Shown: positions 16,784-25,163, counted from the stretch's first letter. The stretch: 64,000 nucleotides of DNA from Bin87 sp965261195 (GCA_965261195.1 OZ253455.1:2914001-2978000), one strand, 5' to 3'. A program made the numbers and translations. The notes: generated by a model not told the origin, from the letters alone.

Positions 16784-17683
16784 ATGGCGCCAAGCAATGG
16801 AGCCGATGAGGCGGCCTTGGAGAGGTCGTATTCAGTTTTGCAGCCGCTGAACCTAGCCACTGCCGCCAGGATGCTGAAGGAAGCCAAGCAGATCCTGGAT
16901 CACTTGGGAGTGGTTTTTTTCCTTCGGCATGGCACTTGTCTCGGCGTAATTAGGGACAACGGATTCATTCCGTGGGATGATGACTTGGATTTGGGCTCAG
17001 TCATCGGACTTCATGGGCTCACCGAGAATTCAATAGACCGGGTTGTGGCTGCCTTCAGGGACAACGGATATTTCGCCAAAGTAGAACCCAACGACTACTG
17101 CATAAGCGTGGCGATGATGAAGTCTGACATCAGGACCGATTGGATTTGCTACCGAATCGTTGACGATTGCATAATTCAGTACCCCGGAGTGCGAATCCCG
17201 GTCACACTGGTCACTCAACTGAAAGAGATTGACTTCATTGGGGAGAAGTTCCTTGTGCCGAACCCACCGGAAGAATACCTGCGGTGCAAGTATGGCGCCG
17301 ATTGGACGACGCCTAAAAGGACCGGGTATGAGAAGGATATTCTGGAATTGGTCCCGGAAAGTCCGATCCCCGTGCCCAGCCAATTCAGTCAGTCGAGACC
17401 AATCCCCCAATCGGGCGACAGCCGGGTTCGGGTTCTTGACCAAGGCGGCCAGCCGGTCTCCAGTGCATGGGTCATGGTCGCTGGACTAGGCAGTTACCAA
17501 ACCAACGAGCAGGGTTACGCGACTATTGATATGCCTCGTGATGACTGGTACGCGTTGATTATCAGATATGGCGATCATGAAGAAGTGCTCTACCAGGAGA
17601 AGCTAGCTAGAGGCGAAAGCTACGTCTATAACCCAAACCCATTAGTCGCTTCAGGACGGCTCTGCGTTTTGTCACCGGAGTGA
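16784..17683 (+). CDS. LicD-family phosphotransferase with C-terminal Ig-like domain
   Basis: A 299-residue protein. The LicD motif is plain: RHGTCLGVIRDNGFIPWDDD (residues about 48-67) followed by LDLG, with the nucleotidyltransferase-fold aspartates. LicD proteins transfer phosphocholine or related groups from CDP-activated donors to glycans or teichoic acids. After about residue 205 a second domain (SRVRVLDQGGQPVSSAWVMV, TNEQGYATIDMP) looks like a carboxypeptidase-regulatory or Ig-like beta-sandwich, an unusual addition. AAGGAGG lies upstream but rather far (13 bases) from the ATG. It is the first of four island genes, all on the same strand, which together could make and use a CDP-amino-alcohol. 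Confidence 0.82.
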   Translation: MAPSNGADEAALERSYSVLQPLNLATAARMLKEAKQILDHLGVVFFLRHGTCLGVIRDNGFIPWDDDLDLGSVIGLHGLTENSIDRVVAAFRDNGYFAKVEPNDYCISVAMMKSDIRTDWICYRIVDDCIIQYPGVRIPVTLVTQLKEIDFIGEKFLVPNPPEEYLRCKYGADWTTPKRTGYEKDILELVPESPIPVPSQFSQSRPIPQSGDSRVRVLDQGGQPVSSAWVMVAGLGSYQTNEQGYATIDMPRDDWYALIIRYGDHEEVLYQEKLARGESYVYNPNPLVASGRLCVLSPE

Positions 17684-17792
17684 ACTCGCCAAGGAAGGTG
17701 GGTATTTCTCTGCTCCCGGGAACTTATTCCTTGCCCGGTCGATTCGGAGAGCCGTGTTAACGCTCTATTTAGGCAGCAATTTGGAGGGATCC

Positions 17793-18893
17793 ATGCCCGA
17801 CCAGACCGCAGAATATTTGAGCTCTTTGTACGGGGGATTTTGGGACTTTGAAGTCAAAGATTTTTGTTATATGACCAATCCCTTTTTCCCCCCTGAGGCT
17901 CTCCTGGAGGACATGGGCGTACATCTGACCGAATTGGTCAAGGCTTATCCGTCGACCAACTGGTACATATCATCATTGCTGGCGGACCCCTTGGGATTAA
18001 CTGAGAACGAGGTGGTGGTCGGAAACGGCGCCAGTGAATTGATAGACGTTTTGATCAATCGATACGTCCAGAACCTGGCCATCCCGGTGCCTACATTCAA
18101 TGAATTTACCAACCGAGCCAAGACCTTGGGCAGGAAAGTCAGTCCCTTCCGGCTTTTTGGCGAGTTCAAACTTGACCCGGAAGCGTTTGTGCGACACGTG
18201 AGAAAAACGCGGTCCAATGCGGCTGTACTCATCCGGCCCAACAACCCTACTGGGTCCCTTATCGCCAAATCTGACCTTGCCTTTTTGCTGGAAGACCTCA
18301 GGGACCTAGACCTGGTGCTGGTGGATGACTCATTTATTGAGTTCGTAACCACGGAATCGGATCAAGCGGCATTGGACTTAACGTTCGAATTTCCGAACTT
18401 GGTCGTGTTGAAGAGCCTATCCAAGAATTACGGAATCCCGGGACTTCGTTTAGGGTATGCTGTATCCGGGGACGGTGAGCGCGTCAAGCAGTTGCGACAG
18501 GACCTACCCATCTGGAACATCAATTCTTTAGCCCAGTTCTTCTTACGCCATTACGGAGAGTACCAGGAGGAATTCACGGTTTCGTGCTTAAAGGTGCGGG
18601 AAGAGTCCCAACGGCTGTTTCAACAACTTCTCGGAGTGCCCTACCTTTATCCCTTCCCGACCCAAGGCAACTTTGTCTTGTGCCGGGTCCTCCCCGGCTT
18701 AACCGGAGAGGAATTAACTTCAGCTCTGTTCGAGCAGTACAATATCTTGGTCAACGATTGCAGTGGGAAGGAAGGGCTGGAGGACTCTTACATACGAATT
18801 GCTTCCCGCACCAAAGCGGACAATACGGCTCTAGTAGCCGCCCTGCACGGACTACAGGTCGAAGCCATCTCTCCGACCTCCAGATTGCGCTAG
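17793..18893 (+). CDS. PLP-dependent class I/II aminotransferase-fold enzyme (HisC/CobD-like)
   Basis: A 366-residue fold-type I PLP enzyme. PNNPTG lies at residues 149-154, VDDSF at 177-181 and the Schiff-base lysine is K211 in SLSKNYGIPGLRLGY. The length and pattern fit histidinol-phosphate aminotransferase and threonine-phosphate decarboxylase (CobD) relatives. GGAGG five bases before the ATG at 17793 sets the start. Next to a cytidylyltransferase and LicD, one possible job is to decarboxylate a phospho-amino acid such as serine phosphate to ethanolamine phosphate, as some CobD homologues do. Transamination to an aminoalkyl phosphonate or phosphate is the alternative. Either is inference from context. 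Confidence 0.82.
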   Translation: MPDQTAEYLSSLYGGFWDFEVKDFCYMTNPFFPPEALLEDMGVHLTELVKAYPSTNWYISSLLADPLGLTENEVVVGNGASELIDVLINRYVQNLAIPVPTFNEFTNRAKTLGRKVSPFRLFGEFKLDPEAFVRHVRKTRSNAAVLIRPNNPTGSLIAKSDLAFLLEDLRDLDLVLVDDSFIEFVTTESDQAALDLTFEFPNLVVLKSLSKNYGIPGLRLGYAVSGDGERVKQLRQDLPIWNINSLAQFFLRHYGEYQEEFTVSCLKVREESQRLFQQLLGVPYLYPFPTQGNFVLCRVLPGLTGEELTSALFEQYNILVNDCSGKEGLEDSYIRIASRTKADNTALVAALHGLQVEAISPTSRLR

Positions 18894-19001
18894 CAGCCGG
18901 TCCGAGAATTAAAGGACGGCAACGAATTACACAGTGATACACGATTACGCAACGGTTATCGTGTAAATTTATTGCGAAATACGAATGTTATTGGCATTAA
19001 A

Positions 19002-19030
19002 TTGACAGTTATCGGAATCAAATTTAATAC
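19002..19030 (+). promoter_or_regulatory. Putative promoter for the cytidylyltransferase gene
   Basis: TTGACA at 19002-19007 and TAATAC(T) at 19025-19031 are separated by 17 bp in an AT-rich 165-bp gap. The -10 is only a partial match. The ATG lies 28 bp downstream, just room for the GGGAGG ribosome site. Confidence 0.42.
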
Positions 19031-19058
19031 TTGGACAGGCTGTTAAGGGAGGTATGAG

Positions 19059-19823
19059 ATGAAAGCAATAATTCTTGCTGCGGGCATGGGCACCCGGTTG
19101 CGCCCCATCACCTTGTCCGTCCCAAAATGTCTGGTCCTGGTCAATTCCAAACCCATTCTGGAGCATCAGCTAGAGGCATTGTTGACGGCAGGGGTCCGGG
19201 ATGTAATCCTGGTGGTGGGCTATCTTTCAGAATTAGTGTCTGACAAGTACGGAACTCGACATGGCGATATGAACATACACTACGTTCAGAATCATATTTA
19301 TGACCGCACCAACAACATCTACTCCCTGTGGCTAGCGCGACAACACCTAGATGGCCAGGTGCTGTTGCTGGAAGGGGACTTGGTTTTCGAGCCCGAGTTG
19401 TTACAGAGACTAGCTCAAGCTCCTGAACGGGACGTTGCTATCGTTGAAAAATTTCAGCCTTATATGGATGGAACGGTTATCCAGGGCAATGGCCTCTGGG
19501 CTAGCAGGATGATCCTTAAAGCACACCAGGAGGATGATTTCGACTACGCATCCGCCTACAAAACAGTAAATATTTATAAATTCTCCCAAGAGGTTTTTCA
19601 GTACCAGATAGTTCCTCAACTGGATTCCTATGTGGCACAGCAGCGGTACGACCTATATTATGAGGCGGTCTTCGCCGACCTGATTTCTCAGGGCTCCCTG
19701 CGCCTGGCTATTCTTTGCGCTGCCCCCAATAAGTGGGCGGAGATTGATACTTTGGAGGACCTCCAAGCGGCCCAAAACATTTTTGCCGCAGAGACTCTGA
19801 ATCCCGAGCAAGCTCCAAGTTAA
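19059..19823 (+). CDS. LicC/PntC-type sugar-nucleotidyltransferase-fold cytidylyltransferase
   Basis: A 254-residue nucleotidyltransferase that opens MKAIILAAGMGTRLRPIT then PKCLV, the GxGTR...PK signature. Further on, NIYSLWLAR, LLEGDLVFEPELL, AYKTVNIYKFS and KWAEIDTLEDL match the pattern of phosphocholine and aminoethylphosphonate cytidylyltransferases (LicC, PntC) more than glucose-1-phosphate enzymes. It would activate an amino-alcohol phosphate or phosphonate with CTP to give the LicD donor. GGGAGG and its own promoter precede it. The pairing of this gene with a PLP enzyme resembles arrangements reported for PntC, which supports the call. Confidence 0.8.
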   Translation: MKAIILAAGMGTRLRPITLSVPKCLVLVNSKPILEHQLEALLTAGVRDVILVVGYLSELVSDKYGTRHGDMNIHYVQNHIYDRTNNIYSLWLARQHLDGQVLLLEGDLVFEPELLQRLAQAPERDVAIVEKFQPYMDGTVIQGNGLWASRMILKAHQEDDFDYASAYKTVNIYKFSQEVFQYQIVPQLDSYVAQQRYDLYYEAVFADLISQGSLRLAILCAAPNKWAEIDTLEDLQAAQNIFAAETLNPEQAPS

Positions 19824-19896
19824 CGCCGTTTTCCCCACCATGGGAAACCGGCGGGCCATTAATACTGACTAACTCTTGAACAGCAGAAGGTGTATT

Positions 19897-20634
19897 TTGG
19901 AACATTCTAAGGCATGGTCCCAGCCGAGCGCCATTGACTATTACTCCAAACATCGGCATGAGGTGTCTGATCTTTACCCATCGGAGCGAGTTTTTTTGCC
20001 TAGAGTTTTATTCCCTGGGATTAAAGTGCTAGACGTGGGATGCGCCTCTGGTGGATTTTTCAACATCATGCGCACCCTGGAACCAACCGTTGACTATACT
20101 GGAATAGACATAGCCGGGCCCGCCGTCGACCTGGCCCGCCAGACCTATCCGGATGCCCGATTTGAGGTCGCCGATGGGGTGACAATTCCTTTCATTGATG
20201 GGACCTTCGACTTGGTCCACTGCACTAGCGTCCTGGTTATCGAACCTCGATACCAGGAAGTATGGGAGGAAATGTACCGAGTATCCAGCAGGTTCGTTTT
20301 GGCGGATATGCGCTTGTTGAAGGATATTGCAGGACAAGAAGGTTTCCAAGATTCTCACTATCGAATCCAATTCGACGCGCAGGACCAGGAAGGGACAGTG
20401 CCCTATGTGGTGAGCGACGCCGATAAGGTGATCAACTGCTTATTAAACTTGGATCCCCGCCCGCAAGCGTTGAGGGGCACCGGCTATTTCCATGAAGTCT
20501 CAAATATGGCAGATACGCGCTACTCCCAAGTTTGTATGTCCATATTGCTAGTAGAAAAAGGCCATTCGAAAACAACACGAACTGTACTGGACCTGAACGA
20601 CTTACCACTAGAGTTTTCAGCTGTTCCCGGGTAA
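19897..20634 (+). CDS. SAM-dependent class I methyltransferase
   Basis: A ~245-residue methyltransferase: motif I VLDVGCASGGFF, acidic motif YTGIDIAG, then GTFDLVHC. These match the Methyltransf_11 group. The TTG at 19897 is preferred as start since AGAAGG lies six bases upstream; a TTG at 19876 has none. It is the last gene of the island. In context it might N-methylate the amino-alcohol head group or O-methylate the glycan. The C-terminal ~90 residues carry no recognisable motif. Function beyond methyl transfer is a guess. Confidence 0.75.
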   Translation: MEHSKAWSQPSAIDYYSKHRHEVSDLYPSERVFLPRVLFPGIKVLDVGCASGGFFNIMRTLEPTVDYTGIDIAGPAVDLARQTYPDARFEVADGVTIPFIDGTFDLVHCTSVLVIEPRYQEVWEEMYRVSSRFVLADMRLLKDIAGQEGFQDSHYRIQFDAQDQEGTVPYVVSDADKVINCLLNLDPRPQALRGTGYFHEVSNMADTRYSQVCMSILLVEKGHSKTTRTVLDLNDLPLEFSAVPG

Positions 20635-20708
20635 GACGGCAGCTAAAGAAAAGAACGCCCGCTTGGCGCCCCCCATCGGTTCCCACCGGCGGTCCCCACC
20701 GGGGAATC

Positions 20709-21344
20709 ATGCCAATGAACAGGCCCCACTCTGAACAGTTATGCGCGCAGACTACCAACTGTTGCGCCGCCAACGCAGCCACCGTTTCCTTCACCAGCAT
20801 GGCGGCCGGGACCCGCGCAGATTACGAACTGCTGGAACGGCTGGAAGCCGAATTTGCCTCCGGCACCGCCGACCGCGTGCTGGACCAACTGCGCGGTCTG
20901 GCCGGCTCACTGGCCGGCTATCAGGTTGACCGGCTGGAACATTCGCTGCAAACCGCCACCCGCGCCTACCGGGATGACGCCGACGAGGAGATGGTCGTCG
21001 CTGCGCTGCTCCACGATGTTGGCGACCTGTTGTCGCCCCACAATCACAGCGAGCTGGCCGCCGCCGTGCTCCGCCCCTACGTAACCGAACGCACCTACTG
21101 GATAGTGCGGCAACACGGCCTGTTTCAGAGCTACTACTACGCCCACCATCAGGGCGGCGACCGCTACGCCCGCGACCGCTACGCCGACCATCCCTGGTAT
21201 CAGGGCGCCGTTGATTTCTGCCACCGCTGGGACCAGCCATCTTTTGACCCGGCTTACGAATCCCTGCCGCTGGATTTCTTTGAGCCGATGGTGCGCCGCG
21301 TGTTCGACCGCGAACCCTTCGGCCTGGTTGGCGCGGATGAGTAA
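20709..21344 (+). CDS. HD-domain oxygenase-like protein (PhnZ-type), 5' end rebuilt after island insertion
   Basis: A ~211-residue HD protein. The ligand series is visible: LEHSLQ, LLHDVGD, PHNH, RQHG and CHRWDQPSFDP. This matches the mixed-valence diiron HD oxygenases (PhnZ/TmpB, myo-inositol-oxygenase-like) rather than a simple phosphohydrolase, so it may oxidatively cleave an organophosphonate or related compound. From MAAGTRADYELL onward the sequence is collinear with the 30-codon remnant at 16524. Ahead of that the N-terminus (MNRPHSEQLCAQTTNCC) looks improvised, with a weak ribosome site, so expression may be reduced. The true start is uncertain. Confidence 0.65.
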   Translation: MPMNRPHSEQLCAQTTNCCAANAATVSFTSMAAGTRADYELLERLEAEFASGTADRVLDQLRGLAGSLAGYQVDRLEHSLQTATRAYRDDADEEMVVAALLHDVGDLLSPHNHSELAAAVLRPYVTERTYWIVRQHGLFQSYYYAHHQGGDRYARDRYADHPWYQGAVDFCHRWDQPSFDPAYESLPLDFFEPMVRRVFDREPFGLVGADE

Positions 21345-21371
21345 TTATGCCCGGTGATTCTCCCCTGATGA

Positions 21372-21602
21372 TTATGCCGGCAATGGCGATTCGCCGGCGA
21401 TGGGTGCAGTAAAGACCGGCCTGCCGCTCTCCGTATGGTAGTGGTTGGACAGGGCAATAAGCAGTTGCCGGTGCGATTGATTCAATGCGTCCAGCTTGTG
21501 GCCCAGCCTGACCACCCAGATTAGACCACCACCGCCCAACACCAGGATAGTCAAAAGTGTGCCTGCTATTGCGGCAATGGTGGATGCTTCAGCGGTAACC
21601 AT
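21372..21602 (-). CDS. Small single-pass membrane protein
   Basis: A 76-residue protein starting MVTAEASTIAAIAG, with one strong hydrophobic helix (residues about 8-32, TLLTILVLGGGGLIWVV) and a charged tail (LDALNQSHRQLLIALSNHYH). The tail resembles that of the small protein at 852-1130 (NHRELLLRLAVHHH). It is divergent from the SDR gene at 21705. The ribosome site is weak. The frame extends far upstream over the SDR gene, which is a shadow. Function is unknown. Confidence 0.45.
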   Translation of the reverse strand: MVTAEASTIAAIAGTLLTILVLGGGGLIWVVRLGHKLDALNQSHRQLLIALSNHYHTESGRPVFTAPIAGESPLPA

Positions 21603-21704
21603 TCGGCTTGTTCCGGCGGTAGTATTAGATGCTATTCTACAAGGCGACACAGGCAAAGGCCTAGGGTTGACACTCATAAAATGGTCATTAGAGGTGAAAC
21701 CACT

Positions 21705-22553
21705 ATGACTCTGGAAGGAAAAGTTGCGCTCATCACCGGGGCCGGCGGTATGCGCGGCGTTGGTCGAGCGGCCGTTTTGAAGCTGGCGTCCCAGGGCGCC
21801 GACGTAGCCATTACCGACTTGCGGCGTCCCGCCGACGATCTGCCTCCCGGAGAAGTCCGGTCGGAGTGGCAGTCCATCGACAGCGTGGCCGACGAGGTAC
21901 GCAACCTCGGTCGCCGGGTGCTGCCCATCTATGCTGACCTCTCCGAGAGCCAGCAGATTGAGAGCCTCGTCGCTCAAACCGTCGACCATTTTGGCCGTCT
22001 GGATATTCTGGTCAACAACGCCCGCGCTGTCATCGGTCGCGATAAGGTGCCGGTAACCGAGCTGGAAGAAGCTGTCTGGCACCACTTTCTCGACATCAAC
22101 ACCACCGCCGTGTTCCTCTGCACCAAGTTCGCGGGCCGCGAGATGGTCCGCCTGGGCAACGGCGGGCGGGTTGTCAACATCGCCAGCAACGCCGGCAAGC
22201 AGGCCAGCGCCGACGGCGCCGCTTACTCGGCCAGCAAGTTTGCCGTCATCGGGTTGACCCAGGCGTCCGCGCTGGATTTGGCGCCCCACGGCATCACCGT
22301 CAACGCGGTGTGTCCCGGCCCCATCAACACCGACCGCATGAGCTACTGGGAGCGCGACCAGGCCGCCCAACGCGGCTTGACCCAGGAAGAATTTCGGTCC
22401 CAAATCGTGGCGGCTTCGGGAGAACGCACCCCGTTGGGGCGCATCGCCGAGGCTGAGGACGTGGCCAATCTGGTGTCATTCCTGGCCGGCCCCGACTCCA
22501 GCTTCATTACCGGGCAGGCGTACAACGTCAACGGCGGCCTGCTTTTTCACTGA
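21705..22553 (+). CDS. Short-chain dehydrogenase/reductase
   Basis: A 282-residue classical SDR: GAGGMRGVGRA cofactor loop, DLSESQQIESLV, LVNNARAVIG, AYSASK (YxxxK) and the C-terminal NVNGGLLFH that typifies FabG-like members. It is an NAD(P)-dependent alcohol/ketone oxidoreductase of unknown substrate. The ATG at 21705 with GAGGTG upstream is preferred to the one at 21681. The first copy of a 17-bp triplicate repeat overlaps its stop codon. It probably forms a transcript with the flavin enzyme and kinase genes downstream. Confidence 0.9.
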   Translation: MTLEGKVALITGAGGMRGVGRAAVLKLASQGADVAITDLRRPADDLPPGEVRSEWQSIDSVADEVRNLGRRVLPIYADLSESQQIESLVAQTVDHFGRLDILVNNARAVIGRDKVPVTELEEAVWHHFLDINTTAVFLCTKFAGREMVRLGNGGRVVNIASNAGKQASADGAAYSASKFAVIGLTQASALDLAPHGITVNAVCPGPINTDRMSYWERDQAAQRGLTQEEFRSQIVAASGERTPLGRIAEAEDVANLVSFLAGPDSSFITGQAYNVNGGLLFH

Positions 22554-22601
22554 CCGGATAGCGCCACTGACCGGATAACATCCCTGACCGGATAACACCA
22601 A
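22551..22601. repeat. 17-bp direct repeat in three copies
   Basis: TGACCGGATA recurs at 22551, 22568 and 22585 with period 17 and little change in the rest of the unit. The first TGA is the stop codon of the SDR gene. It looks like replication slippage in the gap between two genes. Confidence 0.9.
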
Positions 22602-22614
22602 CAGGAGTTTCGAT

Positions 22615-23574
22615 ATGCAGTACGGAATCACCCTGCCGGGCCGCGGCCCGCTGGCCACTCCCGACAACATGGCCACCATCGCCCAGCGCGCTGAAGCTTT
22701 GGGCTTCGACTCCATCGCCCTGGGCGACCATATACTGGTGCCCCGCAGTATCTCTTCCGACTACCCCTACACCGAAACCGGCGAGTTTCCCGGTTCCACA
22801 TCCGGCCAGTCCATGGAACAAATCACCGCCCTGGCGTACATGGCCGGCTGCACCGAGAAAATCCGGCTGGCCACGTCGGTAATCATCGTTCCACACCGAA
22901 ATCCGCTGGTCGCCGCCAAAGCCCTGGCGACGCTGGATGTGCTGTCCGGTGGCCGCCTGATCATTGGCGTGGGCGTCGGCTGGTGTCGCGAGGAGTTTGA
23001 GGCAGTGGGCTGCGAACCCTTCGACGAACGCGGCGCCGTTACCGACGAGTACATCCGGGCCTTCAAGGAACTCTGGACGGCTGACAACCCCACGTTCGAG
23101 GGCAAGTACGTCAGCTTCTCGGATATCTGGTTCCTGCCCAAGCCGGTGCAGCAACCGCACCCGCCGCTTTGGGTGGGTGGTGAAAGCCGGCCGGCCATTC
23201 GCCGCGCCGCCACTCTCTGCGACGGCTGGTATCCCATCGGCAACAACCCGGCGTTCCCGGTGGGCACGCCCGAGGCCTTGCAGAGCGGAATGAACCGACT
23301 GCGCCGCACCGCCGAGGCAGCCGGTCGCAATCCGGACGAAATCCAGATAATTTATCGCAGCCACGACTACCGGATTACCGGCGCCGATACCAGCAGCGAG
23401 CGCGTGCGTTTCACCGGAAGCGGCGACCAAATTGCCGGCGACATCCGCCAGTATCAGGATATGGGCGTCAGCTATCTGGTGCTGGATATTGCCCGCCTGA
23501 GCGCCGACGGCAACCTGGAAGAAACCCTGGGGCACCTGGAGGACTTCACCACCCAGGTGGCGGCCAAAGTCTGA
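22615..23574 (+). CDS. Luciferase-like (LLM) flavin- or F420-dependent oxidoreductase
   Basis: A 319-residue TIM-barrel protein with MQYGITLPGRGP, LGFDSIALGDHIL, EKIRLATSVIIVPHRNPL and GRLIIGVGVGWCREEFEA, the hallmark of the luciferase-like monooxygenase/F420-dependent family. It acts in the cytoplasm on an organic substrate not deducible here. AGGAG precedes the ATG. It follows the SDR by about 60 bp and precedes the APH-type kinase by 42 bp, a likely operon. FMN versus F420 use cannot be settled from these motifs. Confidence 0.88.
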   Translation: MQYGITLPGRGPLATPDNMATIAQRAEALGFDSIALGDHILVPRSISSDYPYTETGEFPGSTSGQSMEQITALAYMAGCTEKIRLATSVIIVPHRNPLVAAKALATLDVLSGGRLIIGVGVGWCREEFEAVGCEPFDERGAVTDEYIRAFKELWTADNPTFEGKYVSFSDIWFLPKPVQQPHPPLWVGGESRPAIRRAATLCDGWYPIGNNPAFPVGTPEALQSGMNRLRRTAEAAGRNPDEIQIIYRSHDYRITGADTSSERVRFTGSGDQIAGDIRQYQDMGVSYLVLDIARLSADGNLEETLGHLEDFTTQVAAKV

Positions 23575-23616
23575 CCGAGTGGACTTGATAGCGTCACGCT
23601 CGCCCAAAGCCAGTAA

Positions 23617-24708
23617 ATGCCTTTCACGCTCACCCCGGATAACGCCGTCGCCTATCTGGTGGCCCGCCGCGTAATTGACGAAGACGCAGCAGCCAGGGCC
23701 ACCGCCGAGTTGCTGGGCGGCGGTGTTTCCAACATCGTCGTGCGGGTTGCCATCTCTGCCGGCCCGAACGGTGCCCCCGATGGGAACCCTGATGTCGAGC
23801 ACGATGTTGCGTTGGTGGCGAAGCAATCTTTGCCCCAACTGCGCGTGGCCCAGGAGTGGTTCGCCGACCGGCAGCGCATCCACCGGGAATGGGGCAGCAT
23901 CCAGTACCTGGCCGGCGTATTGCCGCCAACCGCGCTGCCGCGGGTAGTCTACGCGAACGAGGACGACTTTCTCTACGTGATGACGTCGGCGCCGGCGGCG
24001 GGCGTCAACTGGAAAGATGCCCTGCTCGCCGGACAGGTCGATGTGGCAGTGGCCGGCAAAGTCGGCGGATTGCTGGCCACCGTACACCGGACTACTGCCA
24101 TTACGGGCGGCAACGTGCCCAGTCGGCTGCAACCCTTCGCCGATCAGCGCTGCTTCGTGCAGCTCCGCATCGACCCCTACCACCGCGCGACGGCAGCGGT
24201 CCACCCTGAACTGGCGGATGTTATCGAATCCGAAGCCCAGCGGATGCTCAACCATCCGCTGGCGCTGGTACACGGCGATTACAGCCCCAAGAACGTCATC
24301 GTGACCGGCGCCGGCGAATCGGCAGAGGTGTACCTGCTGGATTTTGAGGTTGTGCATCTGGGGCACCCCGCATTCGACCTGGCGTTTATGCTCAACCATC
24401 TAACGCTGAAGGCGATACATCAGCCGCGAATTACCGGAAAGTATAACCGGGCCGCTCGCGCTTTCTGGGCCAGCTACGTCGCAGCCGTCTTGAGGCCGGC
24501 CGGATACGCCGACGCGCTGGAACTGGACACGGTGCGGCAGTTGGGCGTCCTGCTGCTGGCCCGCGTGGATGGCAAGTCGCCGGCAGAATACATCACGACC
24601 GACGCTGCCAAAGCACGCGTGCGTCACCTGGCGCGTTCCATATTGACGGGTGAATCGGCTCGCCTGTCCCATGTGCATGATTGGCTGCTCAACCCGGCTC
24701 ACGCATAG
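23617..24708 (+). CDS. Aminoglycoside-phosphotransferase-fold kinase (APH/MTR-kinase-like)
   Basis: A 363-residue small-molecule kinase of the APH/choline-kinase fold: LGGGVSNIVVRV at the glycine-rich loop, VHGDYSPKNVIV (catalytic loop with D and N) and LLDFEVVHLGHPAFDLAFML (metal-binding D). The spacing is near that of 5-methylthioribose and homoserine kinases. It transfers phosphate from ATP to a hydroxyl of an unidentified metabolite. It closes the SDR-LLM-kinase run. No resistance role is implied. Confidence 0.83.
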   Translation: MPFTLTPDNAVAYLVARRVIDEDAAARATAELLGGGVSNIVVRVAISAGPNGAPDGNPDVEHDVALVAKQSLPQLRVAQEWFADRQRIHREWGSIQYLAGVLPPTALPRVVYANEDDFLYVMTSAPAAGVNWKDALLAGQVDVAVAGKVGGLLATVHRTTAITGGNVPSRLQPFADQRCFVQLRIDPYHRATAAVHPELADVIESEAQRMLNHPLALVHGDYSPKNVIVTGAGESAEVYLLDFEVVHLGHPAFDLAFMLNHLTLKAIHQPRITGKYNRAARAFWASYVAAVLRPAGYADALELDTVRQLGVLLLARVDGKSPAEYITTDAAKARVRHLARSILTGESARLSHVHDWLLNPAHA

Positions 24709-24814
24709 CCGGCGGGATGGCGCCGGCAGCCCGTCGGATGGCGCAACAGCACCGCGTCGCTGACCTGGACGATTGCAAAGTCAGTAGTACCTTTCTGCTT
24801 GGCGCGGGGAACGC

Positions 24815-24865
24815 CCCCTCACCCTAACCCTCTCCCCGTCAATTCATTTCTGTGGGAGAGGGGAC
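24815..24865. repeat. Dispersed CCTCTCCC/GGGAGAGG palindromic element
   Basis: An imperfect palindrome with CCTCTCCCC and GGGAGAGGG arms around an A/T-rich loop. It is the same family as the copies at 57591-57713 and 62212-62249. Confidence 0.7.
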
Positions 24866-24977
24866 TTTGCAATCGTCCTGGGCTGCTGACACCAGGGCAT
24901 TGCTGCGTTGCGTTGCCGGTGGCTATGGTAAGTGCAGTGGCGCAATTTGGCGCTGCACGTTACCGCCCGATAGCCTG

Positions 24978-25141
24978 CTCATGCGTACCCACTTTGTCAT
25001 TGGGAGGAGCGCCCGCTCATCCCGAGCTGGTCGAGGGACGTGGCAATCTCGATGAGGTTGAACACACGTCGGCGAACCATCATTGCTACGGCGACGAGAT
25101 TGCCACGCTACGCTCGCAATGACAAAATGGATACGGATGAG
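24978..25141. repeat. Inverted-repeat element of about 164 bp (REP/MITE-like)
   Basis: The left arm reads TTTGTCATTGGGAGGAGC and continues to GTGGCAATCTCG. The right arm is its imperfect inverse, CGAGATTGCCACGCTACGCT and on to CAATGACAAAATGG. Outer ends also pair (CTCATGCGTACCC with GGATACGGATGAG). Elements built on TCATTGCGAG...GTGGCAATCT are widespread in bacterial genomes. Confidence 0.7.
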
Positions 25142-25163
25142 CCACCGCCTGGTGTTGACCGCA

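Larger units (their letters stand above)
16595..20783. mobile_element. Lower-GC genomic island inserted in an HD-domain gene
   Basis: About 4.2 kb with four plus-strand genes (LicD, PLP enzyme, cytidylyltransferase, methyltransferase), flanked by a 29-bp imperfect direct repeat that belongs to the interrupted gene. Base composition drops (AT-rich intergenic parts near 18960-19050) and codon choice is less GC-biased than in neighbours. I see no integrase, transposase or tRNA at the edges, so entry by homologous recombination is likely. Confidence 0.65.

Noticed and set aside
18960..19050. AT-rich gap in the island considered as an attachment site or origin
   Set aside because: No direct repeats, iterons or integrase were found; it is better explained as a promoter region.
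22528..24399. Very long minus-strand open frame opposite the flavin enzyme and kinase genes
   Set aside because: Both plus-strand genes are well supported by motifs; the antisense frame has no recognisable domain and reflects high GC.
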